Shown piece by piece: positions 1 through 7,856 of a DNA stretch of 64,000 nt. Numbering within the stretch: position 1 is the first letter of the stretch; every line of letters starts with the position of its first letter. The notes below the pieces were generated by a model. The model did no database searches. It was not told the DNA's origin and was given only the letters and a program-made list of their open reading frames with translations. The position numbers and the translations under genes are program-made. The stretch lies in assembly GCF_014212015.1 (NCBI RefSeq), contig NZ_JACJVN010000024.1, positions 1-64,000 of the forward strand, in the 5' to 3' direction. The DNA is from Cohnella lubricantis. GTDB lineage: Bacteria; Bacillota; Bacilli; Paenibacillales; Paenibacillaceae.

Positions 1-615
1 CGGCTGGAGCGGCTTCGCGAGGAGGCGGAGGCAGAGGATCGCCTCGTTGCCTATGAAGAGTTGAATGCCGAGTTCGCGAGGCTGGCGGACCGCTATGCGG
101 TGCTGTCGCTTACGGCGGAGCTGATCCGCAAGACCAAGCTGATATTCGAAGAGGAACGCCAGCCGGAAGTGCTGCAGAAGGCATCGGGCTACTTCGAGCG
201 GATGACGGACGGCGCTTATGCGCGGATCGTCGTGCCTTCGGACGCCGAGACGCTGATCGCGGAGACGAACGACCGGCGCGCGATCGAGGCGCAGCTGCTG
301 AGCCGGGGGACGCGGGAGCAGATGTATCTGGCACTGCGGTTCGCGCTGGCGGGAGCCACCTCGCCGTCGCAGGCGCTGCCGCTGCTTCTGGACGACCTGT
401 TCGTCCACTTCGATGCCGTACGCCTGAAGCGGACGGCGCAGGTGCTCGGAGCCGTGTCGCAGGAGAGGCAAGTCGTGCTGTTCACGTGTCATGAGCATGT
501 CGCACAGACGGTTGCGGGCTCGCTGCCCTCCGCCCAGGTGATCAAGATGGCAAGGAGGGAGGACGCGGCCGGAGCTTCCGGTCTCGCCCCATCAGGAACA
601 TCCAGCCGAGGCTGA
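1..615 (+). CDS. YhaN-like SMC/AAA ATPase, C-terminal part
   Basis: The gene enters from the left edge with no start in the window, so only about 204 C-terminal residues are visible. They begin with a charged, Glu/Arg-rich coiled-coil stretch and end in an ABC-type ATPase head: an LSRGTREQ signature motif, a Walker B-like LPLLLDDLF, and an H-loop-like FTCHEH. This is the layout of YhaN/SbcC-type proteins, thought to act with a YhaM/SbcD-like nuclease in DNA end processing. The last 74 bases overlap the convergent membrane-protein gene on the other strand. The family call is firm; the exact member is an inference. Confidence 0.75.
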   Translation, partial: RLERLREEAEAEDRLVAYEELNAEFARLADRYAVLSLTAELIRKTKLIFEEERQPEVLQKASGYFERMTDGAYARIVVPSDAETLIAETNDRRAIEAQLLSRGTREQMYLALRFALAGATSPSQALPLLLDDLFVHFDAVRLKRTAQVLGAVSQERQVVLFTCHEHVAQTVAGSLPSAQVIKMARREDAAGASGLAPSGTSSRG

Positions 616-1600
616 GCATGCCGAACAGCGGATACAGCGTGGACAGCAGCGGGCCGAAGCCGAACTGGCCGGCGACGAAGCAGATGAACAGCACGGCTAG
701 AACAAGCGCGCTTCTGCTGAACTGCAGCCGCTCCTGCAGCTGCAGCGTCAGCCCGTAAATATCGGCGACGAGCGTCGTGAAGATCTCCATGAAGATGAGG
801 AAGATGAACGCGTAATGCACCCATGGCCCGGTCTCGCGCGCGATGCCGCCCATCGGGATATCGAATTGCTGGATGCCGGGCATGCGCGAAGAGAGCGTCA
901 GATGGCCCGCGAGCAGCATGACGCCGATGCCGATGCCGCCGAGCCAAGCGCCGCGCCTCAGCACGGTCGGGTTCCCGATCGCGGAGCCGACCGGCACGAG
1001 CACGGCCTGCGCCATGGACAGGTTAAACGCGGCGTACAGGAACGGGGACATCCAGGCGGCGAACGGCGATTGCTCCGACGTCAGCGTCAGCCAACGTCCG
1101 GAGCCGGGTCCGTTAAGCGTGTGGAGAACGAGCACAGCTGTGAACAGGAACATGACGGGGACGACGAGGGTGTTGATCGCGAGGATGGCGTTCATTCCCC
1201 TGCGGAGCAAGGCGAAGCAGGCTGCCATCGTGATGAGGAGGCCGGTCTGGTAGGCGATATTCAGATGTTCGGAGAAAATCGATCCTGCCCCCGCCAGCAT
1301 CACCGCGTTAACGCCGAGCAGCAGGACAAGCATCAGATGGCTGACCCACGTCCCGATCCGCTCCCCGAACAGGTGCTTGTTCAGGTCTTCATAAGACTTC
1401 GCCTTCAGTTCAGCGGCGAGCAGCATCATCTTCGCTCCCAGCCAGACGAACAGCAGCGTCGCCGTGGCGATCAAGAGCGCGCCCCAATGGCCGAACCGTG
1501 TGAAGAACTGCATCACTTCCCGGCCCGTCGCGAATCCGGCGCCGACGACGGTGCCGATGAACGTGAAGGCAATCTGCATACTCCGGAGCCAAGATCTCAT
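542..1600 (-). CDS. ykvI: YkvI-family integral membrane protein
   Basis: A 352-residue, very hydrophobic protein with about ten membrane segments. The N-terminus carries the family-like FIGTVVGAGFATGREVMQFF stretch, which resembles the first helix of APC/LIVCS-superfamily transporters. GGGAGGG sits 8 bases before the ATG, supporting this start. It lies convergent to and overlapping the ATPase gene to its left. The substrate of YkvI proteins is not known to me, so transport is inferred from fold only. Confidence 0.8.
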   Translation of the reverse strand: MRSWLRSMQIAFTFIGTVVGAGFATGREVMQFFTRFGHWGALLIATATLLFVWLGAKMMLLAAELKAKSYEDLNKHLFGERIGTWVSHLMLVLLLGVNAVMLAGAGSIFSEHLNIAYQTGLLITMAACFALLRRGMNAILAINTLVVPVMFLFTAVLVLHTLNGPGSGRWLTLTSEQSPFAAWMSPFLYAAFNLSMAQAVLVPVGSAIGNPTVLRRGAWLGGIGIGVMLLAGHLTLSSRMPGIQQFDIPMGGIARETGPWVHYAFIFLIFMEIFTTLVADIYGLTLQLQERLQFSRSALVLAVLFICFVAGQFGFGPLLSTLYPLFGMLSLGWMFLMGRDRKLRPRPPSLPS

Positions 1601-1690
1601 AGGACGGACCCTCCCGAGCGGTTTGTCCGCATTCTTCTCCCTTAAAGGTATGAAGAGAATCGGACGGGCATGCCTCGGAAGCGGCGAATG

Positions 1691-2302
1691 TTACGGCTGA
1701 CCGACGAGCTTAATCGAGAGCACTCGGTGCGTATCCGGCGTCAGGTCAACCTTCAGCAGTCCGCCGGTCACTTGGCAGGAGAGCACTTGCGAGTCGGGGT
1801 AGAAGGGCAGGCCGAGAGCGGCCGCGGCTTCCGGGCCTCCTGCGCCGATCTCTACGCCCGCAATGCCCGTCTCGGCGCCGGGCGCGGAGATCTCGATATA
1901 TACGACCATTCCATGCGAATTGAACCCGACCGTCAGGCGGTCATATTCGTTCATCGATACGGCGGCACTGCCGTCCGCGAGGTTGTATCGCTCCGCCGGC
2001 TGGCCAAGTAGCCGCTTGATATCTTGCTTGCTCATTCCCAAGGCGATGCCGCCGAGCGATGGCTGATCAGGATCGAATGCCGAACTGGCGGTATCCATAT
2101 CGTCTGAAGAGTCGATGTGGTCTTCGGATGAATCGGATTGGGCAGCAACGGCCGAGGAGGTAACCAAATGCGCGTTCGATAGCGTATCGGACGGCGATGA
2201 TAGCTTGTCTTCTGAGCTTGCAGCGCTGCTGCAAGCGGTCAATGCGAGCATAACGGCGAGGGCGAACGTGGCCCGGACGAACGGTACGGATGATCGGCGC
2301 AT
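1691..2302 (-). CDS. putative lipoprotein of unknown function
   Basis: A 203-residue protein starting at an ATG preceded by AGGCGGG. The N-terminus is a lipoprotein signal: basic residues, a hydrophobic run and LALTACSS, so Cys is probably lipidated and the protein held on the outer face of the membrane. A Ser/Asp-rich linker of about 50 residues follows, then a domain beginning LGGIALGMSKQDIKRLLGQP. That opening resembles the repeated fold of SmpA/BamE-type and related small lipoproteins, but I do not recognise a named family. Confidence 0.7.
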   Translation of the reverse strand: MRRSSVPFVRATFALAVMLALTACSSAASSEDKLSSPSDTLSNAHLVTSSAVAAQSDSSEDHIDSSDDMDTASSAFDPDQPSLGGIALGMSKQDIKRLLGQPAERYNLADGSAAVSMNEYDRLTVGFNSHGMVVYIEISAPGAETGIAGVEIGAGGPEAAAALGLPFYPDSQVLSCQVTGGLLKVDLTPDTHRVLSIKLVGQP

Positions 2303-2445
2303 CTGCAACCCGCCTTTCCACCTTGTCTTACTTAATAGGACAGCTTTAGCCGGTGAAAAGTTTCGTATATCCAACACTTTCTCTAACTTAATTGGGATTC
2401 CATCGCACCGTTGGATTCGTTGTCGCCAATTTGTGCAAAAAAAGG

Positions 2446-2473
2446 TTGCAAACTCATCTCAAGCGGTTATAAT
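2446..2473 (+). promoter_or_regulatory. SigA-type promoter of xpt
   Basis: TTGCAA at 2446-2451 and TATAAT at 2468-2473 with a 16-base spacer, about 60 bases before the xpt start. No purine riboswitch core is visible between promoter and gene. Confidence 0.65.
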
Positions 2474-2535
2474 CTAATGCAAGCTATCGAAACCTATGTC
2501 GGAAATCGCTTGATATTATGCGCGGAGTGGAGCTA

Positions 2536-3105
2536 ATGGATATTTTGAAGGAGAGAATTCTCCAGGAAGCAACTGTCGTCAACGCAGGCGTCTTGAAGCT
2601 GGATTCGCTGCTCAATCATGGGGTCGACCCGGAACTGACGATGGAGATGGGCAAGGAATTCGCCCGCCGGTTCCAGGGCCGGACGATTACGAAGGTCATC
2701 ACGGTGGAATCGTCCGGCATACCGGTGGCGTTCGCGACGGCGCTGACGCTTGGCGTGCCGCTCGTATTCGCCCGGCGCAAGAAGACGCTGCTGCAGGATC
2801 CGGACGACTATATGGAGCGAGTGCCCTCGTTCACGAAGGGCATCGTGACCGATCTGATCGTCTCGCGGCATCTGCTGGACGAGAACGATTCGGTTCTGTT
2901 CATCGACGACATTATCGCCAACGGAGATGCGGCCAAAGGGCTGCTCAAGATTATCGAGCAGGCGAGAGCGAAGGTCGCCGGCATCGGGATCGTGCTCGAG
3001 AAGTCGTTCCAGGCAGGCGGCAAGACGCTGCGCGAGCTGGGTTACGAGGTCGAGACGCTGGTGCGGATCTCCTCGCTAGAAGGCAATTCGATCACGTTCG
3101 AGTAA
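2536..3105 (+). CDS. xpt: xanthine phosphoribosyltransferase
   Basis: 189 residues, full length for the family. It converts xanthine and PRPP to XMP in purine salvage in the cytoplasm. The PRPP-binding loop is VLFIDDIIANGDAAKG at residues 120-135, and the whole protein reads as Xpt from MDILKERI to the end. The ATG at 2536 is chosen over an upstream in-frame ATG because GGAG lies just before it. The gene stands alone rather than in the xpt-pbuX pair usual in Bacillus, and lacks the expected purine riboswitch. Confidence 0.93.
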   Translation: MDILKERILQEATVVNAGVLKLDSLLNHGVDPELTMEMGKEFARRFQGRTITKVITVESSGIPVAFATALTLGVPLVFARRKKTLLQDPDDYMERVPSFTKGIVTDLIVSRHLLDENDSVLFIDDIIANGDAAKGLLKIIEQARAKVAGIGIVLEKSFQAGGKTLRELGYEVETLVRISSLEGNSITFE

Positions 3106-3120
3106 GACGAGAGCGGCTAA

Positions 3121-3136
3121 TGGGAACGTTTTCCCA
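3121..3136. promoter_or_regulatory. perfect inverted repeat TGGGAA-CGTT-TTCCCA
   Basis: Six-base arms around CGTT, 15 bases after the xpt stop and about 85 bases before the next gene. It could be an operator of LacI/CcpA type (it fits the cre consensus poorly at its right end) or a small hairpin; no T-run follows. Confidence 0.35.
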
Positions 3137-3220
3137 GGCCTATATTGGCTTGAGTCTCTTCACGATCGCGAGCTGTTGCCCTATAATAGGAGTATGTCGC
3201 TGAGGGGAGGCGAGCAGAAT

Positions 3221-3550
3221 ATGGGAGACAACGCAAACCTGTCGGTTGATTTCTTCGTGAGCAAGCTGGATGACGCCAAGAACCATTTCGAGCGCGCGCT
3301 CGACTGCAAGCACACCGAATTCGACGATCTGTATCCTTACATGATCGAGCATCCGCAATTTTTCTGGTACAAACGCTATGTCGCATGGTCGGAGCTGCTG
3401 ACGATCGTCAAGCTCTGCGAGGAGCTGAACTTCCCGTGGACGGACCGGTTCACGGAACGCCAAGCGGAGTATGTCCGCAATCGCGTGATGTCCGGCACCG
3501 TGCTCGATTGCTGGTACGAGACGAACGATACGCGGGAGCATGTGGGGTAA
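3221..3550 (+). CDS. conserved small protein of unknown function
   Basis: 109 residues from an ATG preceded by AGGGGAGG. The protein is soluble, acidic and rich in aromatic residues, with a segment SVDFFVSKLDDAKNHFERAL likely to form amphipathic helix. It has no membrane segment and no motif I recognise. It sits between xpt and another small gene, both in the same direction, and is followed by an intrinsic terminator. Confidence 0.6.
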   Translation: MGDNANLSVDFFVSKLDDAKNHFERALDCKHTEFDDLYPYMIEHPQFFWYKRYVAWSELLTIVKLCEELNFPWTDRFTERQAEYVRNRVMSGTVLDCWYETNDTREHVG

Positions 3551-3562
3551 CCTCGCGTTCTT

Positions 3563-3604
3563 GCCCAAGGCCCGCCGGGACGGTAACGTCTTGGGCGGGT
3601 CTTC
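3563..3604 (+). terminator. intrinsic terminator
   Basis: GCCCAAG pairs with CTTGGGC around a 20-base loop that can form a further small stem; a pyrimidine-rich GGTCTTCTT tail follows. Confidence 0.55.
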
Positions 3605-3642
3605 TTGTTGGTCATGTAGATTGAATTAGGAGGTCGGCGAAA

Positions 3643-3861
3643 GTGACGGAAGAACAATTGGACAAGCTGCGGCTTGACGGTACGAAGGTGCGTGTCGTGC
3701 GCGACGCGCTGGAGTTGAACGATGTGGTCGGCTTCGTCGTCGCTTGGGACGATGAGAACGTGCTCATCCGGCGGCCGAACCGCCGAGTCGTGAAGCTGAA
3801 GCGGAGCTACGCGATCGTACCGGCGAGCGAGCCGCGCCCGGACGTATTAACTGAAAATTAG
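3643..3861 (+). CDS. small conserved protein of unknown function
   Basis: 72 residues from a GTG start preceded by a perfect AGGAGG 9 bases upstream. The protein reads as a small all-beta barrel: alternating Val/Ile strands (KVRVVRDAL, DVVGFVVAWDDENVLIRR, RRVVKLKRSYAIVP) with basic loops. This suggests an SH3-like or KOW-like fold, but I cannot name a family. Confidence 0.65.
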   Translation: MTEEQLDKLRLDGTKVRVVRDALELNDVVGFVVAWDDENVLIRRPNRRVVKLKRSYAIVPASEPRPDVLTEN

Positions 3862-3878
3862 AACTTCCAAGCATCGGC

Positions 3879-3907
3879 TTGACTCTCCCCGGCGCCCGTG
3901 CTAAGAT
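3879..3907 (+). promoter_or_regulatory. promoter of first tRNA-Leu
   Basis: TTGACT at 3879-3884 and TAAGAT at 3902-3907, spacer 17 bases, ending 78 bases before the tRNA. Confidence 0.65.
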
Positions 3908-3984
3908 AAGTCTCGTGATTGCGACGGGTTAGCCGGAAGACGCCAATAACGCCGGCAGGAATTAGCCTTCATCACATCTTATAT

Positions 3985-4071
3985 GCGGTCGTGGCGGAAT
4001 TGGCAGACGCGCTAGATTCAGGTTCTAGTGGTGTAACAGCCGTGGAGGTTCGAGTCCTCTCGACCGCACCA
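3985..4071 (+). tRNA. tRNA-Leu (anticodon CAG), copy 1
   Basis: 87 bases including an encoded CCA end. The acceptor stem GCGGTCG pairs with CGACCGC, the anticodon loop is TTCAGGT giving CAG, and the long variable arm is that of a class II tRNA. It has its own promoter and terminator. An identical copy lies at 5816-5902. Confidence 0.96.
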
Positions 4072-4084
4072 ACCATACCAATGG

Positions 4085-4113
4085 AAGTCCTTCTGATCAG
4101 AAGGACTTTTTTG
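4085..4113 (+). terminator. terminator after tRNA-Leu copy 1
   Basis: Ten-base stem AAGTCCTTCT / AGAAGGACTT with a GATC loop, then a T-run. Confidence 0.85.
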
Positions 4114-4171
4114 TTTTCATTTAATGGGTTGTATGCGTACAATCATCCATGTACTTCTATTCTTTAAACAC

Positions 4172-4495
4172 TCAGGAGGAACCCATGAGCGGAATCGCTA
4201 GAACGCCAGAACCGGCGTTAGTCACTTCAGCAATTTTGTTTTTGTTGTCCCATTTAATCCCACTCACTCTAGAATTAAATAAATCTTTAATAGGAATGAA
4301 TGCCTCTTTGTATTTAAATTCCTTCTCAACTTTTCCTTGATTGATGTGAAGTACCGTATAACTTTTCTCTGAGTTATATGCATTGTTGGCCCTCTCCAAA
4401 ATTGTCTTGCCAGTAGGAGTGACTGCTAGAACGGAAGAACTAACAACAAATAAAGATAGAGTCATCGTACTAAGTGCGATTAACTTCTTTAACAT
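4172..4495 (-). CDS. small secreted protein with copper-amine-oxidase-N-like (stalk) segment
   Basis: 107 residues with a clear signal peptide (MLKK, hydrophobic run, VLAVTP). The remainder contains IPIKDLFNSRVSGIKWDNKN, which resembles the beta-stranded copper amine oxidase N-terminal or stalk repeats common on Paenibacillus surface proteins. One such unit is present, so the protein may be a single-domain wall protein or a fragment of a longer one. The gene is AT-rich compared with its neighbours and lies in the insert between the two tRNA-Leu copies, which suggests acquisition. GAGGT precedes the ATG at 11 bases. Confidence 0.6.
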   Translation of the reverse strand: MLKKLIALSTMTLSLFVVSSSVLAVTPTGKTILERANNAYNSEKSYTVLHINQGKVEKEFKYKEAFIPIKDLFNSRVSGIKWDNKNKIAEVTNAGSGVLAIPLMGSS

Positions 4496-5018
4496 TTGAG
4501 TACATACCTCATTTCTGAAATATTACGCGATGTGAATATTTAATTAGGATTACTTGAAATTATGGTGATCGATTGTGAAGCAATGCTTCCTGTTGAGGGA
4601 GACTTGGTTATTAATCCCGGAGACTAGAGCCTTTTCTTCAAATGTACCCCCCCATGAATAGTTCAAATAGACTTATCCTAACGTGTTGTCTAACTATTAA
4701 GACGATGTTCGTTATCAATATCTGACGCAAAACATTATATTTTATCGTAATAGGTACTTTGTACCAATTTGTATTATTGATAAATATTGAAAAAGATAGA
4801 GGTATAGATTGTTAATCATTTAGAATAATAGTATCGAGAAGCCTTTATACACAAAACTTTTTGTATGGCTGATATGGAAAGTATGGAAGGTATATTCCAA
4901 TGAGACAATGTATGATTCAACTTTCGAAACAGCGTGCTGCTTTTGCATGCTTGATAATCTGTACTGGGAAGACCCGACGACTTGAACCTGAACGATAACA
5001 TGCATAGGATTCGTTCTT
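4496..5018. other. AT-rich gene-free stretch
   Basis: About 520 bases of markedly AT-rich sequence with no ORF having a believable start or codon pattern. Composition contrasts with the GC-rich flanks. I see no integrase, IS end or direct repeat in it. Confidence 0.6.
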
Positions 5019-5053
5019 GGAATCGTTCCCGATTCCACATTATGATATATAAT
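5019..5053 (+). promoter_or_regulatory. promoter region of deacetylase gene with inverted repeat
   Basis: TATAAT at 5048-5053 is a good -10, with a poor -35 (TTCCCG at 5026-5031, spacer 16). A perfect inverted repeat, GGAATCG and CGATTCC around TTCC (5019-5036), covers that -35 and may bind a regulator. Confidence 0.45.
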
Positions 5054-5088
5054 GGGAACGCAAGGAATGAGAAGGGGGCTCTCTCCGG

Positions 5089-5721
5089 ATGACGATGCTG
5101 ATAAATAATGTTCCGACGAATCGCAAGCAGGTTGCCTTTACGTTCGACGACGGTCCTGATCCAATCTACACGCCGCAGATTCTCGATATTTTCCGGGAAG
5201 CGGGCGGCCGGGCGACGTTCTTCATGGTGGGAAGCCAGATCGACAAGTCTCCCGAAGTCGCGAGGCGGGTGCAGGAGCAAGGGCATGAGATTGGCAATCA
5301 TACCTATACGCATCCGAGATTAATCGATCTTAGCGAAGCCGACCGCGAGGAGGAGCTGCTGCGGACGCATCGATCGATCGAATCGCTGACCGGCGCGGCG
5401 CCCCGGACGTTCCGGCCGCCGTACCTCGCGTACGACGAGCAGGTGGAGCTGGCCGCTCGGAAGCTCGGCTACGCGGCGATTGGAGCGGTGAATTCAGAGG
5501 CAAGGGATTGGGATCAGCCCGGCGTCGACCATATACTGCAAGCCACTAGAGCGGAAGCGAACCCTGGCGCCATTCTATTGTTCCACGACGGCTTCGGAGA
5601 CCGGTCCCAGACCGTCGAGGCGGTTCGCCGGCTGGTATCCGAACTGACGGAGCAGGGCTATTCCCTTGTCACTGTTAGCGAATTGTTGGCATCGGGTTCG
5701 GAGGCGCGGCAGTTTGGCTAA
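5089..5721 (+). CDS. polysaccharide deacetylase (NodB-type, CE4)
   Basis: 210 residues, a single NodB domain without signal peptide or anchor. It has the full CE4 motif set: TFDDGPD (18-24) with catalytic and metal Asp, the metal histidines in HTYTH (71-75), RPPY (109-112), and HDG near 166. Such enzymes remove N-acetyl groups from peptidoglycan or chitin-like polymers. Lack of an export signal is odd for a wall enzyme; either export is by another route or the substrate is cytoplasmic. AGAAGGGGG precedes the ATG. Confidence 0.88.
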   Translation: MTMLINNVPTNRKQVAFTFDDGPDPIYTPQILDIFREAGGRATFFMVGSQIDKSPEVARRVQEQGHEIGNHTYTHPRLIDLSEADREEELLRTHRSIESLTGAAPRTFRPPYLAYDEQVELAARKLGYAAIGAVNSEARDWDQPGVDHILQATRAEANPGAILLFHDGFGDRSQTVEAVRRLVSELTEQGYSLVTVSELLASGSEARQFG

Positions 5722-5740
5722 TGATGTGCAAAAAATAAGA

Positions 5741-5768
5741 TTGACACCGGCCGTGCATTCGTGATAAA
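5741..5768 (+). promoter_or_regulatory. promoter of second tRNA-Leu
   Basis: TTGACA at 5741-5746 with GATAAA at 5763-5768, spacer 16. Confidence 0.55.
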
Positions 5769-5815
5769 TTATTATCTGTTGACGCCGTAACAACGGCGGC
5801 CAACATCAAGGATGT

Positions 5816-5902
5816 GCGGTCGTGGCGGAATTGGCAGACGCGCTAGATTCAGGTTCTAGTGGTGTAACAGCCGTGGAGGTTCGAGTCCTCTCGACCGCAC
5901 CA
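5816..5902 (+). tRNA. tRNA-Leu (anticodon CAG), copy 2
   Basis: Identical over 87 bases to the copy at 3985-4071, same orientation, CCA encoded. Similarity continues for about 40 bases downstream through a related terminator, so the duplication included the 3' flank; the upstream flanks differ. Confidence 0.96.
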
Positions 5903-5915
5903 ACCACAACAATGG

Positions 5916-5943
5916 AAACCCTTCTGAGAAGAAGGGTTTTTTT
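5916..5943 (+). terminator. terminator after tRNA-Leu copy 2
   Basis: Ten-base stem AAACCCTTCT / AGAAGGGTTT with GAGA loop and T-run. Confidence 0.85.
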
Positions 5944-5997
5944 AATGTGCCGATATGGAGATGCGACGGAGACGGCGTGACGGCTCTTCTCTCGGGC

Positions 5998-6801
5998 TCA
6001 AGCGTTCCTTCGTCTGGCGGAGAGCTTGCGCTTGTTGTCAACTGCTGCAGATCTCCTTCTGGACACGGCAGATCTTCTCTTGGCGGCGATCGTACGGGCT
6101 TTGAGCCTTCTGAGCCTGCCCAGCTTATTTCGCTTGCGGGCCGAACGCTGTCCTCTGCGGGTTAAGCGTCTCTTCGCTATGCGGGATCTTCGCCGGATAA
6201 CCCGTCTTCTGCGCCTTGCGGCAGGCAAGCGAACCGGAGCTTCTACTGGTGCTGGGATAGGCGGGCCTTCCGGCGGAACGCCATTCATTCCCTCGCTGAT
6301 GGCAGCCGGAACTGCAATAGGCGGAACGCCATTCGGCGATGATGCTGGGTGGCCCGCGTCTGCCGGCGGGATGGACTGTGCCTCTTCGGCTTGCGGCCCC
6401 GCGGCGTCGGCTAGTGATGCTTCAGCTCCGGCCTCCGGATTCGAGAAGTCGTGGAACCAAGCGGCTTTCGGAAGCGGAGCGATCCATTCGGGGTCCCAAC
6501 TTGACGCTTGCGCGCGGTCGTTAGAAGCAGAGGAAGCAAGCGGACTAGCAAGGGGCAATTCCCTAACCGAATGCTCTGCGGCACCCATTCCTTCAACAGG
6601 CATATCCCGAGCAATCGTCTCCGTGCCGGCCATGTCAGCGGCGGTCGCATCGGCATCCGATTCCAATATTGAAGCTTCAGCCGCAGCATCAATCCGAAGC
6701 CATGCTTCGTCAACGTACGGCGCGGAAGGCGCCGTTGTCTCCGAGGCGGCATTCAGCAAGCTCTCCTTAGGCGCAGCTGGATCCGTCTCCACGCGCTTCA
6801 C
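5998..6801 (-). CDS. Ala/Pro-rich protein with strongly basic C-terminal tail
   Basis: About 267 residues. A GTG at 6801 is preferred because AGGGGAG lies 6 bases upstream; the ATG two codons earlier is too close to it. The first 190 residues are acidic, low-complexity Ala/Ser/Pro/Glu with one folded-looking patch, WDPEWIAPLPKAAWFHDF. The last 75 residues are almost entirely Arg/Lys with Ala/Ser, like a histone-H1 or nucleic-acid-binding tail. No family recognised. The opposite strand is also open, but lacks a ribosome site and a sensible composition. Confidence 0.55.
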   Translation of the reverse strand: MKRVETDPAAPKESLLNAASETTAPSAPYVDEAWLRIDAAAEASILESDADATAADMAGTETIARDMPVEGMGAAEHSVRELPLASPLASSASNDRAQASSWDPEWIAPLPKAAWFHDFSNPEAGAEASLADAAGPQAEEAQSIPPADAGHPASSPNGVPPIAVPAAISEGMNGVPPEGPPIPAPVEAPVRLPAARRRRRVIRRRSRIAKRRLTRRGQRSARKRNKLGRLRRLKARTIAAKRRSAVSRRRSAAVDNKRKLSARRRNA

Positions 6802-6955
6802 TCCCATCTCCCCTATTGTAATTCATTGTTATACATATGTTCCGCGGCAGTGACCGGCATGTACATTCGCGTATATCGCCCGAAGATGTCTATTCATGCT
6901 TGTCCGGTTCATAAACTCCATTAAGCAAATTCTCGCCTTCGGGCAAGGAGGGGCA

Positions 6956-7777
6956 ATGGTGAGCATACAACGGAACGTCGGCAGCGAATCGGCGCTGTTC
7001 GAGCATCGGTTCTGGCTGCAGGTGTTGGGCGACCACTCGCGGTTTATCCGCGATGCGCTAGCGCCGAAGGAGAAGGCTGATATCGCTGGAGCGGAGCGGT
7101 TCATCCAGGCATACGATCAACTGTTGCAGCAGGCGCGGTCGGCGGGGCCAAGTACGGACCTAGGCGAGTTGAACCAAGCGGCGCGCACGGAGACGGCGGC
7201 GCTGCGCGAGTTCAAGCTCGATCTGCTGGCGCGATCCTTGACCGGCCGGGTGACGGTATCGCTTCCCCCGACCTTCTTCAGCCATATGCTGAACGAGCTG
7301 GATGAGTATGTCCGCATTCTGGACGCTCTGCTCGCCGGACAGCCGGTTCCGGTCTATCACCCGCTGCACCACGACTTGTTATGGCTGCAGGATGCCTACG
7401 GTCACGCCGGATCGATCGTGTCGGGCCTCGACCGGATTGAATCGGATCTGCTGCACCGCTTCTCCGAATTCGAGAAGCACTTTCAAGCGTTATACTTAAA
7501 ATCGGTCGAGATGGCGGGATATCTGCGTACGCAGCTGCGGGACTTCCCTTCGATGCGGAGGTTCCACCATCAGGTGCATCTGGAGATGGCGTTGTTCCGT
7601 AAATTCCTGCTTGAGCTCGACGAGATGGAATTCGACGCCGCGGTGCTGGATATTATCAGTCCCTTGATGCCGGATCATATGGCGCGTGAAGAATGCTACT
7701 ATCTGCTTAAGCTGGCGCAATCGGGAGCCGTTCCGCCGCCGGACTGCGATCCATCCAAGCCCCGCGTCGGAGCTTAA
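6956..7777 (+). CDS. DUF2935 (four-helix, possible di-metal) protein
   Basis: 273 residues from an ATG with GGAGG 6 bases upstream. The protein is helical and built of two similar halves, each with His and Glu residues typical of DUF2935: ALFEHRFWLQVLGDHSRFI near the start and FHHQVHLEMALFRKFLLELDEME plus HMAREECYYLL near the end. Family members in Bacillus are soluble four-helix proteins of unknown role. A bidirectional terminator separates it from convergent uppP. Confidence 0.8.
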   Translation: MVSIQRNVGSESALFEHRFWLQVLGDHSRFIRDALAPKEKADIAGAERFIQAYDQLLQQARSAGPSTDLGELNQAARTETAALREFKLDLLARSLTGRVTVSLPPTFFSHMLNELDEYVRILDALLAGQPVPVYHPLHHDLLWLQDAYGHAGSIVSGLDRIESDLLHRFSEFEKHFQALYLKSVEMAGYLRTQLRDFPSMRRFHHQVHLEMALFRKFLLELDEMEFDAAVLDIISPLMPDHMAREECYYLLKLAQSGAVPPPDCDPSKPRVGA

Positions 7778-7787
7778 AGACCGCAAG

Positions 7788-7833
7788 GCAAGAAGCCCCC
7801 GAATCGCCAGCGGCGGGTTCGGGGGCTTCTTGC
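7788..7833. terminator. bidirectional terminator
   Basis: Sixteen-base perfect stem, GCAAGAAGCCCCCGAA with its complement, between the convergent DUF2935 and uppP genes. Confidence 0.85.
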
Positions 7834-7856
7834 GGTATCGGAAGCTTCCTTCCGGA

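Noticed and set aside
2303-2535. Purine riboswitch before xpt
   Set aside because: The conserved junction and loop elements of the purine aptamer are not visible; only a promoter is seen.
4816-5313. 165-codon leftward frame over the deacetylase start
   Set aside because: Crosses from AT-rich non-coding DNA into the antisense of a clear CE4 gene; no recognisable protein.
6026-6853. 275-codon rightward frame
   Set aside because: No ribosome site and Ser/Ala composition without folded segments; the opposite strand has a good site and a coherent, if unusual, protein.
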